A DNA stretch of 64,000 bases from Parvularcula sp. LCG005 (GCF_032930845.1 NZ_CP136758.1:558001-622000), one strand, 5' to 3'; shown: positions 49,073 to 57,651, numbered from the stretch's first letter. Numbers and translations are program-made. Notes: a model not told the origin generated them from the letters alone.

Positions 49073-50404
49073 ATGCGGTTGAAGACCCTTCGCCCCCTTG
49101 CTGTCAGCCTGTTGGCGCTGATGCCATTCAGCATGCCTCAGGCCATGGCGCAGGACGTGCCGGAGATCGACATTACCCGCGGCCGGTCCGAACCGATGCC
49201 GATCGCGGCCCCGAACTTTATCGCATCGACGCCTGGCGCGATGGAAATCAGCGCCCGGATGAATGAAGTCATCGAGGGTGACCTTGAGCGTTCTGGCCTG
49301 TTTGCGCCGATCGATGATCGGGCCTTCATTGAGCAGCTGTCGACCGTCAACGTTCGCCCTCGCTTCCCTGACTGGCGCATGATCAATGCGACCGTTCTTC
49401 TGGTCGGCGAACTGGAAGAGGAAGCTGACGGGACGATGCGGGTCATCGTGCGGCTGTGGGATGTTTACGGCAACCAGCAGCTTGGCAATATGGCGTTCCG
49501 TATGCGGTCGGATAACTGGCGCCGCCAGTCCCACAAGATTGCCGACTTTGTCTATGAGACGCTGACCGGCGAGGAAGGGTATTTCGATACCAGGATCGTT
49601 TTCGTCGGCGAAAGCGGCCCTAAAGTGGATCGCAAAAAGCAGCTGATGATCATGGACCAGGATGGTGCCAATCCATCCGTCCTGACCGATGGTCTTGGCT
49701 ATCAGGCGCTTACACCACGCTTCTCGCCAACGAGCCAGCAGATCACCTATCTGGCGCTGTTCGATGACAAGCCGGCGCAGGTTTATCTCTACAGCCTTGA
49801 GACAACGGCGCAGGAAGCGCTGGGCAGTTTCCGCGGCATGACCTTCTCGCCGCGCTTCACGCCCGACGGCAATGGCCTGCTGTTCTCGATCGAAGAGAAC
49901 GGCAACACCGAAGTCGCCAAGATGGATCTGCCGACACGTCGGATCACAAAGCTGACGAACAATCCCGCCATCGATACTTCGCCGTCCATGTCGCCCGATG
50001 GCAGCCAGATTGCCTTCGCATCGGACCGTGGCGGCAGCCAGCAGATCTACGTCATGAACGCCGACGGCACGAATCAGCGCCGCATCACATTCGGTGACGG
50101 GATCTACGGTACGCCGGTCTGGTCGCCACGTGGTGACCTTGTCGCCTTTACCCGGCAGTACAAGAGCCGCTTTTATATCGGCGTTGTGGGCACGGATGGG
50201 TCGAATGAGCGCCTGCTGACGGAGAGCTACCTGGATGAGGGGCCGACCTGGTCCCCCAATGGCCGTGTCATCATGTTCTTCCGCGAAGACCGCCCCGGTG
50301 GTCCGGTCGGTCTCTACAGTGTTGACCTCACAGGGCAAAACCTTCGCAAGGTGCCAACACCTGTTGAAGCGTCCGACCCTGCATGGTCGCCGCCGCTCAA
50401 ATAA
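49073..50404 (+). CDS. tolB: Tol-Pal system beta-propeller protein TolB
   Basis: Periplasmic protein, 443 residues: signal peptide ending PQAMAQ, N-terminal TolB domain (DVPEIDITRGRSEPMPIA; RSGLFAPID), and a six-bladed propeller with repeated blades such as DTSPSMSPDGSQIAFASDRGGSQQIYVMNADGTNQRRITFG. Binds Pal and TolA. ATG 49073 is preferred to TTG 49064, which sits too close to GAGGAG. Confidence 0.97.
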   Translation: MRLKTLRPLAVSLLALMPFSMPQAMAQDVPEIDITRGRSEPMPIAAPNFIASTPGAMEISARMNEVIEGDLERSGLFAPIDDRAFIEQLSTVNVRPRFPDWRMINATVLLVGELEEEADGTMRVIVRLWDVYGNQQLGNMAFRMRSDNWRRQSHKIADFVYETLTGEEGYFDTRIVFVGESGPKVDRKKQLMIMDQDGANPSVLTDGLGYQALTPRFSPTSQQITYLALFDDKPAQVYLYSLETTAQEALGSFRGMTFSPRFTPDGNGLLFSIEENGNTEVAKMDLPTRRITKLTNNPAIDTSPSMSPDGSQIAFASDRGGSQQIYVMNADGTNQRRITFGDGIYGTPVWSPRGDLVAFTRQYKSRFYIGVVGTDGSNERLLTESYLDEGPTWSPNGRVIMFFREDRPGGPVGLYSVDLTGQNLRKVPTPVEASDPAWSPPLK

Positions 50405-50423
50405 AAGAGCGAATATCTTCGAC

Positions 50424-50454
50424 TTTTGACGCGGATTTATTGAAAGCGTCAAAA
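50424..50454 (+). promoter_or_regulatory. inverted repeat between tolB and pal
   Basis: TTTTGACGC / GCGTCAAAA perfect 9-bp arms around a 13-nt spacer, 20 nt after the tolB stop. It could be an mRNA stem-loop or an operator for a separate pal promoter; a second hairpin GGCT-ACGAT-AGCC follows. Confidence 0.5.
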
Positions 50455-50646
50455 TTGCGGGCTACGATAGCCCCAGGGTAACCTTGATTGTGCCACAGAT
50501 TTAATTTGTAGTGCGGTCAATTGAAAGAATTGGGCAAGCTATTCAGCGTAGAAGCGCTGCACTGGCCGAGCCCTTATGTGGGGGTTCGACGGCTGCAGAG
50601 CCGAGAGCCTGGGATTAAAAGAGCAGCAGGCAGAGTGGAGCTTCAA

Positions 50647-51171
50647 ATGCTGATGAAAGTTTTTGCGAAAAGCGCATCAATCGTAGCGTTAGCGACGCTG
50701 GCGGCTTGCGCGTCGACGAAGAAAACAGACACGACTGACGACATGGCGACGCAAACCGTCGAACCACGCGCAGAAGTCGTGCAACCAGCGGGCCCGGTTC
50801 CGGGTTCGATGGAAGACCTTGAGAAGAATGTCGGTCACCGCGTCTTCTTCGGGTACAACCAGTACAATCTGACCAACGAAGCACAGGCTGTGCTGCGTCG
50901 TCAGGCTGCCTGGATGAAGGAATATCCTGAAGCGCGCGTCCGCCTGGAAGGCAATTGCGACGAGCGCGGCACCCGCGAATACAACCTGGCTCTCGGCGCG
51001 CGTCGCGCCAACGCTGCCAAGGCCTACCTTGTCGGACTGGGGATTGACCCGTCACGCGTTTCCGTCATTTCCAACGGTAAAGAGCGTCCAATTGACAACC
51101 GTTCGACCCCAGATGCCTGGGCGATGAACCGGAACTCGACAACAATTCTGCTGTCGACTGTTGGCGCCTAA
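50647..51171 (+). CDS. pal: peptidoglycan-associated lipoprotein Pal
   Basis: Outer-membrane lipoprotein that links the membrane to peptidoglycan; 174 residues. Lipobox ends at Cys21 (LATLAACAS); the OmpA-like domain has EGNCDERGTREYNLALGARRANAAKAYL, the peptidoglycan-binding signature. GGAG precedes ATG 50647. The long upstream in-frame extension to 50521 is rejected. The cpoB/ybgF gene that often follows pal is absent. Confidence 0.97.
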   Translation: MLMKVFAKSASIVALATLAACASTKKTDTTDDMATQTVEPRAEVVQPAGPVPGSMEDLEKNVGHRVFFGYNQYNLTNEAQAVLRRQAAWMKEYPEARVRLEGNCDERGTREYNLALGARRANAAKAYLVGLGIDPSRVSVISNGKERPIDNRSTPDAWAMNRNSTTILLSTVGA

Positions 51172-51195
51172 GCCTTTTCGATCTTTCGAATGAAG

Positions 51196-51226
51196 AAACC
51201 CCGGCATGACCTGCCGGGGTTTTTTT
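51196..51226. terminator. bidirectional terminator between pal and RHH gene
   Basis: AAACCCCGGCA - TGACC - TGCCGGGGTTTTTTT with seven T for pal. Its left arm also gives T-runs on the minus strand just after the RHH gene stop at 51225. Confidence 0.92.
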
Positions 51227-51446
51227 ATGCCTTGGGTGATGCCAGCTGGCCGGCTCTTGCGGCTTCCAGCACAAGAACGCGCAGGGCGGACGCCAGACCG
51301 CCATCGCGCTCTGCATCCACCTCAGTGATGATCTGTGCCAGAGGCTGGCCGCGATCCCGCGCAAGCTGATCCAGCGCGTCCCAGAAGGGCGCCTCAAGGG
51401 CCAGGCTGGTGCGATGACCCTTCAGCGTGATCGACCGTTTGATCAG
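51225..51446 (-). CDS. ribbon-helix-helix domain protein, CTG start
   Basis: 73-residue protein, LIKRSITLKGHRTSLALE then APFWDALDQLARDRGQPLAQII ... ASALRVLVLEAAR, matching the RHH_4-type ribbon-helix-helix family of alphaproteobacteria (likely DNA-binding, function unknown). There is no ATG, GTG or TTG before the conserved part. The best start is CTG 51446, which overlaps the TGA of the preceding gene as CTGA, mirroring the common ATGA coupling. The in-frame stop just upstream limits any longer version to a second CTG. Confidence 0.7.
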   Translation of the reverse strand: MIKRSITLKGHRTSLALEAPFWDALDQLARDRGQPLAQIITEVDAERDGGLASALRVLVLEAARAGQLASPKA

Positions 51447-51661
51447 TTGCTGCGGGCCCAGTTATCGAGACCGTGTTCGCGGATGCGGCTGGCGGCGATG
51501 TTCATGCCGTCGAGGACACCGGCCATGTGGGCCATGGCTTCTGCGTCTGTGCCGCCGGTCACGCCAAGCGCCGCGAGAAGGTCTTCAAGGTCGATGGAAT
51601 GTGAATAACAGAACTGGGCGAGCGCAATGCGAACCCGGCTGTGGGATGGTTTGTCGGCCAT
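51443..51661 (-). CDS. hypothetical protein
   Basis: 72 residues, not recognised: MADKPSHSRVRIALAQFC start, a central acidic helix (SIDLEDLLAALGV) and C-terminal IREHGLDNWARSN. GGAG lies 6 nt before ATG 51661. Followed directly by the RHH gene with a CTGA overlap, so the two are probably co-translated. Confidence 0.65.
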   Translation of the reverse strand: MADKPSHSRVRIALAQFCYSHSIDLEDLLAALGVTGGTDAEAMAHMAGVLDGMNIAASRIREHGLDNWARSN

Positions 51662-51748
51662 GATGATCTCCTGCCTCAACGCGAGAAAAGTAGGTGTGCA
51701 CGCTCTGCCATCGCAAGCGTCGTGCCACAAGCGGCGGGAGCGGGAGCG

Positions 51749-52465
51749 TTAAAGCAGGCCCAGTGACCGAAAGCTGGCCGTCTCACCGCGGCCAATGACA
51801 AGGTGATCATGCACGGCAATGTCGACAGATCGGGCGGCCGCCACGATCTGCTTGGTCATTTCTATATCAGCGCGGGACGGTGTCGGATCCCCCGAGGGGT
51901 GATTGTGCAAGAGAATAATCGACGCCGCGTTCAGCGCGATGGCGCGTTTGATGACCTCGCGTGGATAGACGGGGGTATGATTGATTGTGCCGGTCTGCTG
52001 TCGCTCATCGGCAATCAGGGCGTTCTTGTTGTTCAGGAACAGGACCCGGAACTGCTCAATCGGCTCATAGGCAGCGGTTGAGCGGCAATAGGACAGGAGG
52101 TCCTTCCAGGACGAGATGACGGGCCGGTCAATGACATTGGCCATCTGGAATTGCAGCGAGGCAGCGCGGATCATCGCGAACTCATCGGCCACCCGTTCAG
52201 TCGCTTTCAGAGGCGGGCGACCTTCCTGCTCGACACGGACGCTCAACAGCTGATCGCGGGGTGCGGCGATGACATCGGCGAAGGTCCTGAACTGCCGCAA
52301 GAGGGCTTTGGCGAGCGGCTTCACATCCCGGCGCGGAATGGCGTTGAAAAGGATCAGCTCGAGCAGCTCATAATCCTGAAGCCCGTCGGGACCCGCCTTG
52401 CGAAACCGCAGACGGAGACGCTCACGATGACCCACATGGTCCGGTTTGCTGCTGTCCTCCCCCAC
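51749..52465 (-). CDS. radC: RadC/JAB-domain DNA-repair-family protein
   Basis: 238 residues with an N-terminal helix-hairpin-helix-like part (LQDYELLELILFNAIPRRDVKPLAKALL) and a JAB metalloprotease-like domain with the motif LLHNHPSGDPTPSRADIEMT and preceding EQFRVLFLNNKN. The family name RadC persists although a direct role in repair is not established. It starts 11 nt after map, an arrangement frequent in alphaproteobacteria. Confidence 0.93.
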   Translation of the reverse strand: MGEDSSKPDHVGHRERLRLRFRKAGPDGLQDYELLELILFNAIPRRDVKPLAKALLRQFRTFADVIAAPRDQLLSVRVEQEGRPPLKATERVADEFAMIRAASLQFQMANVIDRPVISSWKDLLSYCRSTAAYEPIEQFRVLFLNNKNALIADERQQTGTINHTPVYPREVIKRAIALNAASIILLHNHPSGDPTPSRADIEMTKQIVAAARSVDIAVHDHLVIGRGETASFRSLGLL

Positions 52466-52476
52466 GGCAGCGCGCG

Positions 52477-53322
52477 TCAGTCGATCGTGTAAGGGGGGCA
52501 GTCGAGGCCCGTGGGTGAGCCGGTGAACACTTCGTACCCGTCCTTTGTCACACCCAGCGAATGCTCGAACTGCGCGGTGAGGGATTTGTCCCGGGTCACG
52601 GCGGTCCAGCCATCCTTCATCATGCGGACGTCCGGGCGACCGGCATTGATCATCGGTTCGATGGTGAAGAACATGCCCTCAACCAGCGGTGTCTCCGGCG
52701 TGCGGTGGGTGCGGCCAAGGCCGTCCCGGAATTCGGCATAGTGGACGATATTGGGGGCGGTATGGAATGTCCGCCCGACCCCATGGCCGCAGAAATCGCG
52801 CACGACGGAGAAACCGGCCGCCTCGGCATGATCCTGAATGGCCCGGCCTATATCGCGCAAGGTAGCACCGGGTTTGACGACCTCAATGCCCTTCCACAGG
52901 CATTCGAACGTCACCTCGGTCAGGCGCTGCGCCTTCACCTTGGGCTCACCCACGTAATACATACGGCTCGTATCACCGTGCCAGCCATCGACGATGACGG
53001 TGACATCGATATTGGTGATGTCCCCATCTTTCAGCGGCTTGGGCCCCGGCATGCCGTGGCAGATCACATGGTTGGGGGAGATGCACAGATTGTGGCGATA
53101 GCCCCGATAGCCGACGGTCGCGGACAGGGCGCCATTGTCGAGGATGAACTGGTGCGCGAGATCATCGAGATGCTGGGTCGTGACGCCGGGCTGCACTTCA
53201 GATGCCAGCATATCAAGGCACCGGGCCGCCAGCTGGCCCGCCGCGCGCATGCCCTCAAACCCCTCCTGGCCATAGGTCAGGAAGCGGGAGGAGGCGGGGC
53301 TTTCGATAATCTCTTGATCCAT
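52477..53322 (-). CDS. map: methionine aminopeptidase, type I
   Basis: Removes the initiator Met from nascent proteins; 281 residues. Metal ligands are in NIDVTVIVDGWHGDTSRMY (two Asp), DFCGHGVGRTFHTAPNIVHY (His) and GMFFTIEPMI and AQFEHSLGVT (two Glu). Ends with a family-typical EVFTGSP segment. Upstream of radC. Confidence 0.96.
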   Translation of the reverse strand: MDQEIIESPASSRFLTYGQEGFEGMRAAGQLAARCLDMLASEVQPGVTTQHLDDLAHQFILDNGALSATVGYRGYRHNLCISPNHVICHGMPGPKPLKDGDITNIDVTVIVDGWHGDTSRMYYVGEPKVKAQRLTEVTFECLWKGIEVVKPGATLRDIGRAIQDHAEAAGFSVVRDFCGHGVGRTFHTAPNIVHYAEFRDGLGRTHRTPETPLVEGMFFTIEPMINAGRPDVRMMKDGWTAVTRDKSLTAQFEHSLGVTKDGYEVFTGSPTGLDCPPYTID

Positions 53323-53382
53323 GGGAGTGATCTAGTCGGTTTGGCCGGCGGATAACAGACCCGCCGGCAGCACTTTATCGCC

Positions 53383-54525
53383 TTAAAGGCCGCGTTTGAT
53401 CGCCGCGCGGATCGCATCGAGGCAGGAGCGGCCAAGATCGGCGCAGCGCTCCGGCGACCAGCCCACATTCTCATCGGGCAGGATGGCGGCGTCCTTGAAC
53501 GGCATTTCCAGGGTCATGGCGAGACAGCCAAAGCGCTCGGCAATCTGGTCCGTCGCGATCTTCAGGTTGCCCTGTCCCGGCGCGCTGAGGGGATAGCCCT
53601 CCTTCCTCTGGAAGGCGGGAGAGATCGCTTCGAGCGTCGCCATGAAATGGTCGAGCCGCGCCTGTTGTTCTTCATTCCAGCTGGGGATGCCCTCGGCCCC
53701 GGCGATGAAATTGTTGGCGATCACCTCATCCCCATGCACGTCGAGGAAGAGGTTGCAGCCGGTCTCATCCATCTTGTTGCGGATGTGGAAGACCTCGGGG
53801 CTCGTCTCCAGCGACGGCTCGGCCCAGGCGCGGTTGAGGTCGGTGCCGGCGGCATTGGTGCGCAGGTGCCCACGGCGGGAGCCGTCAATGTTCACCAGCG
53901 GCACGACATAGAAGACGGCCTCATCGCGCACGGCCTTGGCGACAGCGTCGTCCTCATCGAGGAGGCGGGGCAGGAACCCTTCCATCCACCATGAGCCCAT
54001 GCTCTCGCCCGGATGCTGGCGCGCAATGACCCAGACGACGGGCTTGCCGGCTGCGTGACTGCCCACCTGGAACAGGTCCAGCGGCTCCCCATCCAGGGTC
54101 TGGCCCAGCGGGATCTGGGTGACCAGCGGGGACTGCGCCACATCGGCGACGAACATGCGATAGCGCTCGATCGGGTAGGGCGCGAAATAGGCGTAATAGA
54201 CCGACTGCTGCGCCGGGGTGTGGCGGATCGACAGCGTGCCCTCCGCATACGACGTATCGACCCGGAACCAGTGCTCAAGGTCATAGGACGCAACCGCCCA
54301 GTAATTCTTCCACCCGTCCACATAGGACGAGCCGCCAGCATTCTCGATCTTCAGGTGACAGTCCTCACCCTCGGCCCCGACCAGGCGGAAATAGAACCAC
54401 TGGTAATAGTCCGCCGCGCCATCCTTGCGGATGTTCAGGCGGATGGAGCGGGGATCACTGGAATCGAGAACTTCGATATTGCCGGAATCATGGGGGACGG
54501 AGATGGAAAGGGGCGCATGTGTCAT
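53383..54525 (-). CDS. M14-family zinc carboxypeptidase-like protein
   Basis: 380 residues: N-terminal beta-sandwich domain (YYQWFYFRLVGAEGEDCHLKIENAGG; YFAPYPIERYRMFVADV) of the cytosolic-carboxypeptidase subgroup, then the M14 catalytic domain with His and Glu in ARQHPGESMGSWWMEG, the GTDLNRAW segment and His in FLDVHGDE. No signal peptide. Substrate unknown. ATG 54525 or ATG 54534 may be the start; the 54603 frame extends into proline-rich sequence and is rejected. Confidence 0.88.
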   Translation of the reverse strand: MTHAPLSISVPHDSGNIEVLDSSDPRSIRLNIRKDGAADYYQWFYFRLVGAEGEDCHLKIENAGGSSYVDGWKNYWAVASYDLEHWFRVDTSYAEGTLSIRHTPAQQSVYYAYFAPYPIERYRMFVADVAQSPLVTQIPLGQTLDGEPLDLFQVGSHAAGKPVVWVIARQHPGESMGSWWMEGFLPRLLDEDDAVAKAVRDEAVFYVVPLVNIDGSRRGHLRTNAAGTDLNRAWAEPSLETSPEVFHIRNKMDETGCNLFLDVHGDEVIANNFIAGAEGIPSWNEEQQARLDHFMATLEAISPAFQRKEGYPLSAPGQGNLKIATDQIAERFGCLAMTLEMPFKDAAILPDENVGWSPERCADLGRSCLDAIRAAIKRGL

Positions 54526-54647
54526 GCCCGGCATATAGGCCGGATGGGGAGAAGGGAGAAGGGGTGGGGGCGAGAGAGTTCGAGGTATCGCCTGTTCGAA
54601 CAAGAACGACGTCTGACCGGTCGGGCATGAGCCTACCCAGTGCCTAA

Positions 54648-54686
54648 TTTTGTCCGGTCAGCAATTGTGGAAAGTATTTTTGTCCG
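54648..54686. promoter_or_regulatory. 30-bp-spaced direct repeats TTTTGTCCG
   Basis: Two identical 9-mers TTTTGTCCG at 54648-54656 and 54678-54686, 30 bp apart (about three helical turns), upstream of the AT-hook-like gene. Possibly a cooperative operator. Confidence 0.45.
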
Positions 54687-54787
54687 AAATCGCCAAAATA
54701 AAAATAATAAAGTCAATGTTTTTCTCCGTGGATTCGCGATGCGATGATCGAGTAGGAACAAACGAGAAACTCAAGGAGTAATCTGAA

Positions 54788-55453
54788 ATGACCATGACCC
54801 AAAAAAAGCGACGGGGACGTCCTAGAAAAAATGATCAGCACGAACTTTTGCTCATTGCGAACGCTATTTTCGACGATCCTACCTTGTCAGTAAAAGCGGC
54901 GGCTTGTGAAGTAGGAATCGACCTGCAGGTTATGGCCGCTAAAGGTTCCACTCAAGTTGATAGCGTGGTTCGCCGTCTGAAGCGCGCATACGACAGGGAT
55001 AAGGATAAGCTAGTTAGGCAAATAAGAGCCGATAGAGCGAATGCTCGCAATGGATCGAACGCGCCTAAGGAAATTCATACGTACGCCAATAGCTATGTCG
55101 GTACGCGGCCGGGGGGGTTTGGGGCTACATTAGAAGAAATGGCGGCTTCAGGCTTTGCTTATCAGTCACATTTGAAGTTGATCGGTATTTCTCTACCCAC
55201 AGATCGATCGCTTGAGCGGGCGACTGCATCAGATGTTTTGGCCAATGCGGTTGCAATGGCACGAGCCTACGACCCAGCTATCGAAAGTCTTGCGAATGCT
55301 GCAACTGGTATTGGTTCTCTTTCGACCCAGTCACGGTCGTTGTCAAAATTATCGGATGAGCTGGATAAAATGTCGATTGCCGCGGATACTACATTGCGTG
55401 ATCATCTTCTAATGAAAGATATCGAAAACCTACTCGGAATTCGGCTAAGGTGA
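54788..55453 (+). CDS. AT-hook-like hypothetical protein in A+T-richer patch
   Basis: 221 residues, not recognised. Starts with KKRRGRPRK, a near-perfect AT-hook (RGRP core), then an all-helical region with a possible helix-turn-helix (VKAAACEVGIDLQVMAAKGS) and a Lys/Arg-rich helix, and a polar C-terminus. GGAG lies 8 nt upstream of ATG 54788. Codon use and upstream bases are more A+T-rich than the neighbours, suggesting recent transfer. A DNA-binding role is inferred from the hook only. Confidence 0.65.
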   Translation: MTMTQKKRRGRPRKNDQHELLLIANAIFDDPTLSVKAAACEVGIDLQVMAAKGSTQVDSVVRRLKRAYDRDKDKLVRQIRADRANARNGSNAPKEIHTYANSYVGTRPGGFGATLEEMAASGFAYQSHLKLIGISLPTDRSLERATASDVLANAVAMARAYDPAIESLANAATGIGSLSTQSRSLSKLSDELDKMSIAADTTLRDHLLMKDIENLLGIRLR

Positions 55454-55524
55454 CAGCCTATACGCCCCGTTGGCGACGCCTATATATCGCGCCTCTGAAT
55501 ATTTAGGTAGAAAGGTGCCTTACC

Positions 55525-55680
55525 ACCAATCCCCAGCCCCTATGATACGTTCACATCCAACAGGCGGGTCGCCTTGTGCGCGAGTAGGGCATGCTGGACG
55601 GGTTGTGGGAGAACTTTCCCTCTCTGATTTTCTTTGTGATCCTGTCCGCCATGGCGCGGCGGCGCAGGGTGATTGCATGA
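55525..55680 (+). pseudogene. truncated duplicate of the 5' end of the SDH-protease gene
   Basis: Bases 55525-55664 align with 56566-56713 (starting offset exactly 1041 bp), covering the upstream region, the ATG and the first codons. The copy reads MLDGLWENFPSLIFFVILSAMARRRRVIA in two parts and stops at TGA 55678-55680 after 29 codons; a four-residue deletion (FVLP to S) is visible. The rest of the gene is missing. Confidence 0.85.
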
Positions 55681-55780
55681 CCCAAGACGGATGCCAGCAA
55701 ACCCTCCATCAAGAGTTGGTGTTCTGACCGGCGAATTTGTGCTTTCGCGCAAAGGCCATCCAACCGCTCCACCACCCACA

Positions 55781-55815
55781 AAAAAGGGCGAGGTGCCGAC
55801 TGGCCCTCGCCCTTA
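55781..55815 (-). terminator. intrinsic terminator of second VPLPA-CTERM gene
   Basis: On the minus strand AAGGGCGAGG ... CCTCGCCCTTTTTT, 10-bp stem and six T, about 20 nt after the stop at 55835. Confidence 0.9.
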
Positions 55816-55834
55816 TACATCTGACGTGCACTGA

Positions 55835-56395
55835 TTATTTCGCGCGGGCCTTGCGGCGAGTGGCGATGATGCCGCCAAGGGCCGGAACAAACAGTAACGC
55901 TGCCGCCGGCAGAGGCACTTCCGCCCCTTCGCCAACGGTCAGGGTCAGGTCAAAATTGCCCGCGTCGCCACCAAAGCCATGAACGAGAATCCAATAGAGT
56001 TCTCCCGCCTCGGCAAGGAAATCGAATTCTGTGGTAAACCCTAAACAGCCGGCCACGTCATCCTGCCCGGCGATGGGCGTCAGAGATGACAGATTGCTGC
56101 CATCATAGTCCGCATAGACACTGATCTTTGTGTCGAAAGTGGCAGCATTACAGGTGCTGACCGTAAAGTCAGAGCCGTTGCCGACAGTCGTGTACCAGAC
56201 GCCAGGGGACGTGACTGGTGTCCCGGCAAAAGGGGCACCGATATCCGTGGTGGCGTCAATAGTGGTGCCTCCGATAATGGTCGTGGTGCTGCCCAACGCG
56301 ATGGCGTTTTCGATCAGATCGTTGACAGGCGCGGCATGGGCCGCACCGGTGATAGATGCTGCGGCCATAACCGCAGCGGAGAGAATGGCTTTCAT
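55835..56395 (-). CDS. VPLPA/PEP-CTERM sorting-domain protein
   Basis: 186 residues: signal peptide (MKAILSAAVMAAASITGAAHA), a beta-rich body with two Cys-containing strands (DFTVSTCNAATFDTKISVY, QDDVAGCLGF) resembling bacterial pre-peptidase C-terminal domains, and the tail VPLPAAALLFVPALGGI plus TRRKARAK. The tail marks it for exosortase. ATG 56395 has GGGGG upstream; the longer frame to 56518 is rejected. It lies between the two copies of the SDH-protease start region and is divergent from the intact copy. Confidence 0.87.
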   Translation of the reverse strand: MKAILSAAVMAAASITGAAHAAPVNDLIENAIALGSTTTIIGGTTIDATTDIGAPFAGTPVTSPGVWYTTVGNGSDFTVSTCNAATFDTKISVYADYDGSNLSSLTPIAGQDDVAGCLGFTTEFDFLAEAGELYWILVHGFGGDAGNFDLTLTVGEGAEVPLPAAALLFVPALGGIIATRRKARAK

Positions 56396-56565
56396 GGGAC
56401 CCCCTAATTGTCCATTTGGTTGCGTGCTCAGGCTACAGGGCCGTCGGCGGTCGTCAACAGAGGGTTGATAAAGCCTTAATGCGCAAGACCCGGTTGGCCG
56501 GCACGTCACTTGGCCCACGCAAAAAGGCTGAGTGGATCGCCGAATAAGATCAAGTCGTCACCACT

Positions 56566-56713
56566 ACCAATCCCCATTCCCTGTGATACGCTTCCCCCTC
56601 ATGGGCGGGTTGTCTTGAGTGGGAGTAGGGCATGCTGGACGGGTTGTGGGGGATCTTTCCCTATCTGATTTTCTTTGTGATCCTGTTCGTGCTGCCTGCC
56701 ATGGCGCGGCGGC
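56566..56713 (+). repeat. intact copy of the duplicated SDH-protease start region
   Basis: Partner of the repeat at 55525-55664: shared blocks include ACCAATCCCCA, GAGTAGGGCATGCTGGACGG, CTGATTTTCTTTGTGATCCTG and ATGGCGCGGCGGCG. Here the frame continues into the full gene. Confidence 0.85.
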
Positions 56714-57651
56714 GGCACGGGCGAGAGGTGGAGCGGCGCTTTGCTCAGGTCCAGAAAAAGCGCAAATCCCGCCTGATCGCCATTGTGCACCGGCAGGAGC
56801 CGATGGCGCTGCTCGGCATCCCTCAGCTTCGCTATATCGACCTCAATACGTCCGAGGATGTGCTGAACGCCATTCGTACGACGCCGAAGGACACCCCGCT
56901 GGAGTTGATCCTGCACACCCCGGGCGGGCTGATCCTGCCGGCGCTGCAGGTGGCGCGCGCGGTCAAGGCGCACCCGGCGCCGACCACGGTCTTTGTCCCG
57001 CACTATGCGATGTCCGGCGGTACGCTGATCGCGCTCGCCGCGGACCGTATCTGCCTCAGCCCCCATGCGGTGCTGGGACCCATCGACCCGCAGATTGGCG
57101 GGCTGCCTGCGGCCTCCATCGCGCGGGTGGTGGCGATGAAGGATGCCAATGCGGTGGAGGATTACACTCTCGTTCTCGCCGATGTGGCGGAGAAGGCGCG
57201 CGCCCAGTTGCAGCGCGCGGCGTCAGAGCTTCTGGCCGGCACGGTGCCGGCGCAGAAGGCGCTGGCCCTCGGCGATCTGTTGTCGAGCGGCCGCTGGACC
57301 CATGACTATCCGATTGAGGCGAGCGAGGCGGCCGGGATGGGCCTGCCCGTCACCGAAGGCGTGCCGGAGGACATCATGTCCATCATGGCACTGTTCCCCG
57401 ACCGGCTGCAGGGGCGGGATGTGAAATTCCTCGACATCGGCTCATGGCTCAACCCGTTCGCCCGGCGCCGCCCGCCCGTGGCCCCGGCCATGGCGATCGA
57501 ACCGACGGACGCCGAACGCTTCCCCTTCACCGGGTACCAGCCCGGCGCGGGCGCGCGCAGCTTTTCCTACGGTCCGTGGAACCCGCGGGATCTGGCGTCC
57601 CAGGGGGAGCCGGGACCGGGGCGGGGCCAACGCCGCGACTATCGCGGCTGA
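56632..57651 (+). CDS. SDH-family (ClpP-fold) serine protease, membrane anchored
   Basis: 339 residues of the serine dehydrogenase proteinase (SDH_sah) family, related to ClpP and SppA. One N-terminal transmembrane helix, then LELILHTPGGLILPALQVARAV, the nucleophile Ser in PHYAMSGGTLIALAADRI, GPIDPQIGG, and the GRWTHDYPI segment. The Ser-Lys/Asp site fits the clan. Targets are probably membrane proteins or signal peptides. A truncated copy of its start lies 1041 bp upstream. Confidence 0.88.
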   Translation: MLDGLWGIFPYLIFFVILFVLPAMARRRHGREVERRFAQVQKKRKSRLIAIVHRQEPMALLGIPQLRYIDLNTSEDVLNAIRTTPKDTPLELILHTPGGLILPALQVARAVKAHPAPTTVFVPHYAMSGGTLIALAADRICLSPHAVLGPIDPQIGGLPAASIARVVAMKDANAVEDYTLVLADVAEKARAQLQRAASELLAGTVPAQKALALGDLLSSGRWTHDYPIEASEAAGMGLPVTEGVPEDIMSIMALFPDRLQGRDVKFLDIGSWLNPFARRRPPVAPAMAIEPTDAERFPFTGYQPGAGARSFSYGPWNPRDLASQGEPGPGRGQRRDYRG

